A stretch of DNA of 5,569 nt from a bacterium (GTDB taxonomy: Bacteria > Desulfobacterota_D > UBA1144): the NCBI GenBank assembly GCA_002701605.2, contig NZWF02000017.1:27027-32595 (forward strand), read 5' to 3'. The notes beneath the pieces are model-generated. The model did not search any database, was not told the origin of the DNA, and saw only the letters and a program-made list of their open reading frames with translations. Shown one piece after another: positions 5,057 to 5,569 of this stretch. Every line of letters starts with the position of its first letter. Position 1 is the first letter of the stretch. Both the position numbers and the translations under genes were made by a program.

Positions 5057-5548
5057 CTAAAGATTCTGCTCTAGTTCTATTTGAAACCTTTTTTCCTCTA
5101 ACATTTGCCTATTCCTAATTTCTTGACCTATATTATAATTCTTTATTTCCTTTTCACTCTCTACAATTAATTCAGGAATACCAACTGGAACTCCCTCCAT
5201 ATTAATTGCAACAAAACAAAAATAGGCCCTAGCACAAATTACCTTTTCTTCAGTATAGCCCTCTTTAGTAACTTTAGTTTTAACTATAAGGGACCTGTTA
5301 CCTGTCCATATAACTTTTGAACTTATCTCAATAATATCGCCTTTATTTATTGGCTTGTTAAACTGCATGTCCTCTATTGATGCCGTGACAGCTTTAGTGC
5401 CGGTAAATCTTCTAGCACATATACCGCCAACCATATCCATTATCTCAATTAATTTCCCACCATACATAGTCCCAAAGTCATTTGTATCATTAGGAAACAC
5501 CATCATACTACTACTTGCCACGGAGGTCTTTCTTTTAAGTCTTGTCAT
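5057..5548 (-). CDS. Hotdog-fold acyl-CoA thioesterase (YciA/YkhA/BACH type)
   Basis: This cytoplasmic enzyme hydrolyses acyl-CoA to free acid and CoA. The 163-residue product is a single hotdog domain. Its motif FPNDTNDFGTMYGGKLIEIMD (18-38) contains Asn23 and Asp38, the likely active-site residues by family analogy. TASIEDMQFNKPINKGDII (55-73) follows, and then the strand block ARAYFCFVAIN (106-116). The charged C-terminal helix with NRQMLEEKR (146-154) resembles the end of BACH/YkhA-type enzymes, which is why I favour that branch over YciA. Length is normal for the family, and oligomers are expected. The ATG at 5548 has a strong Shine-Dalgarno sequence. It is the first gene of the visible row, followed by lgt after three bases, possibly linking acyl-CoA turnover to membrane lipid work. 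Substrate chain length cannot be read from the sequence. Confidence 0.92.
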   Translation of the reverse strand: MTRLKRKTSVASSSMMVFPNDTNDFGTMYGGKLIEIMDMVGGICARRFTGTKAVTASIEDMQFNKPINKGDIIEISSKVIWTGNRSLIVKTKVTKEGYTEEKVICARAYFCFVAINMEGVPVGIPELIVESEKEIKNYNIGQEIRNRQMLEEKRFQIELEQNL

Positions 5549-5553
5549 TATTA

Positions 5554-5559
5554 CTCCTT
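5554..5559 (-). promoter_or_regulatory. Strong Shine-Dalgarno site of the thioesterase gene
   Basis: The minus strand reads AAGGAG five bases before the ATG at 5548. This is the best ribosome binding site in the window and confirms this start. Confidence 0.85.
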
Positions 5560-5569
5560 TTTTTTATAG

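Noticed and set aside
5563..5568. TATAAA before the thioesterase as a -10 box
   Set aside because: Initiation seven bases downstream would fall inside the AAGGAG ribosome binding site and destroy it; the true promoter probably lies beyond the window.

Overview
The window is strongly AT-rich, densely packed DNA from what looks like an alphaproteobacterium with a small genome, plausibly a marine free-living lineage of the SAR11/HIMB59 kind. Support for this comes from the long (96 aa) alphaproteobacterial form of ribosomal protein bL28, a tRNA-Arg(CCU) close in sequence to alphaproteobacterial ones, an IHF-beta-type protein and a proteobacterial-style aminotransferase. The lineage is inferred from remembered family features; no search was run. 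No stretch longer than about 100 bases lacks a gene, and I see no mobile element, CRISPR array or phage gene.

Layout. Positions 1-434 (-) hold the N-terminal part of a class I/II aminotransferase. It is divergent, across a 96-base gap, from rpmB (531-821, +). Tail to tail with rpmB is a two-gene unit on the minus strand, ihfB (1616-1335) followed after one base by peptide deformylase def (1333-830). Upstream of ihfB on the same strand is tRNA-Arg(CCU) (1748-1677). Divergent from the tRNA is an unrecognised 96-aa protein (1805-2095, +). Its stop codon directly abuts the stop codon of a small minus-strand gene for bL36, rpmJ (2245-2096).

The right half is a minus-strand row: hotdog acyl-CoA thioesterase (5548-5057), prolipoprotein diacylglyceryl transferase lgt (5053-4250) and an SbmA/BacA-type fused permease-ATPase ABC transporter (4208-2274), ending just upstream of rpmJ. 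The thioesterase and lgt are 3 bases apart and surely co-transcribed; the ABC gene follows after 41 bases. The shared theme is envelope and lipid work: acyl-CoA hydrolysis, lipoprotein lipidation and membrane transport. The left half is translation and nucleoid housekeeping: bL28, bL36, deformylase, tRNA and IHF.

The most interesting signal is in the start regions. Only rpmB and the thioesterase have a clear Shine-Dalgarno sequence. ihfB, rpmJ and perhaps the ABC gene instead have a promoter-like pair of boxes placed so close to the ATG that transcripts would be leaderless or nearly so. ihfB and rpmJ share an identical TTGACATAAA at this place, and in rpmJ the -35 box is made by the last two sense codons of the upstream ABC gene. 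The lgt sequence looks more like the Bacteroidota form than the usual alphaproteobacterial one and may have been transferred. I find no convincing new multi-gene system here.
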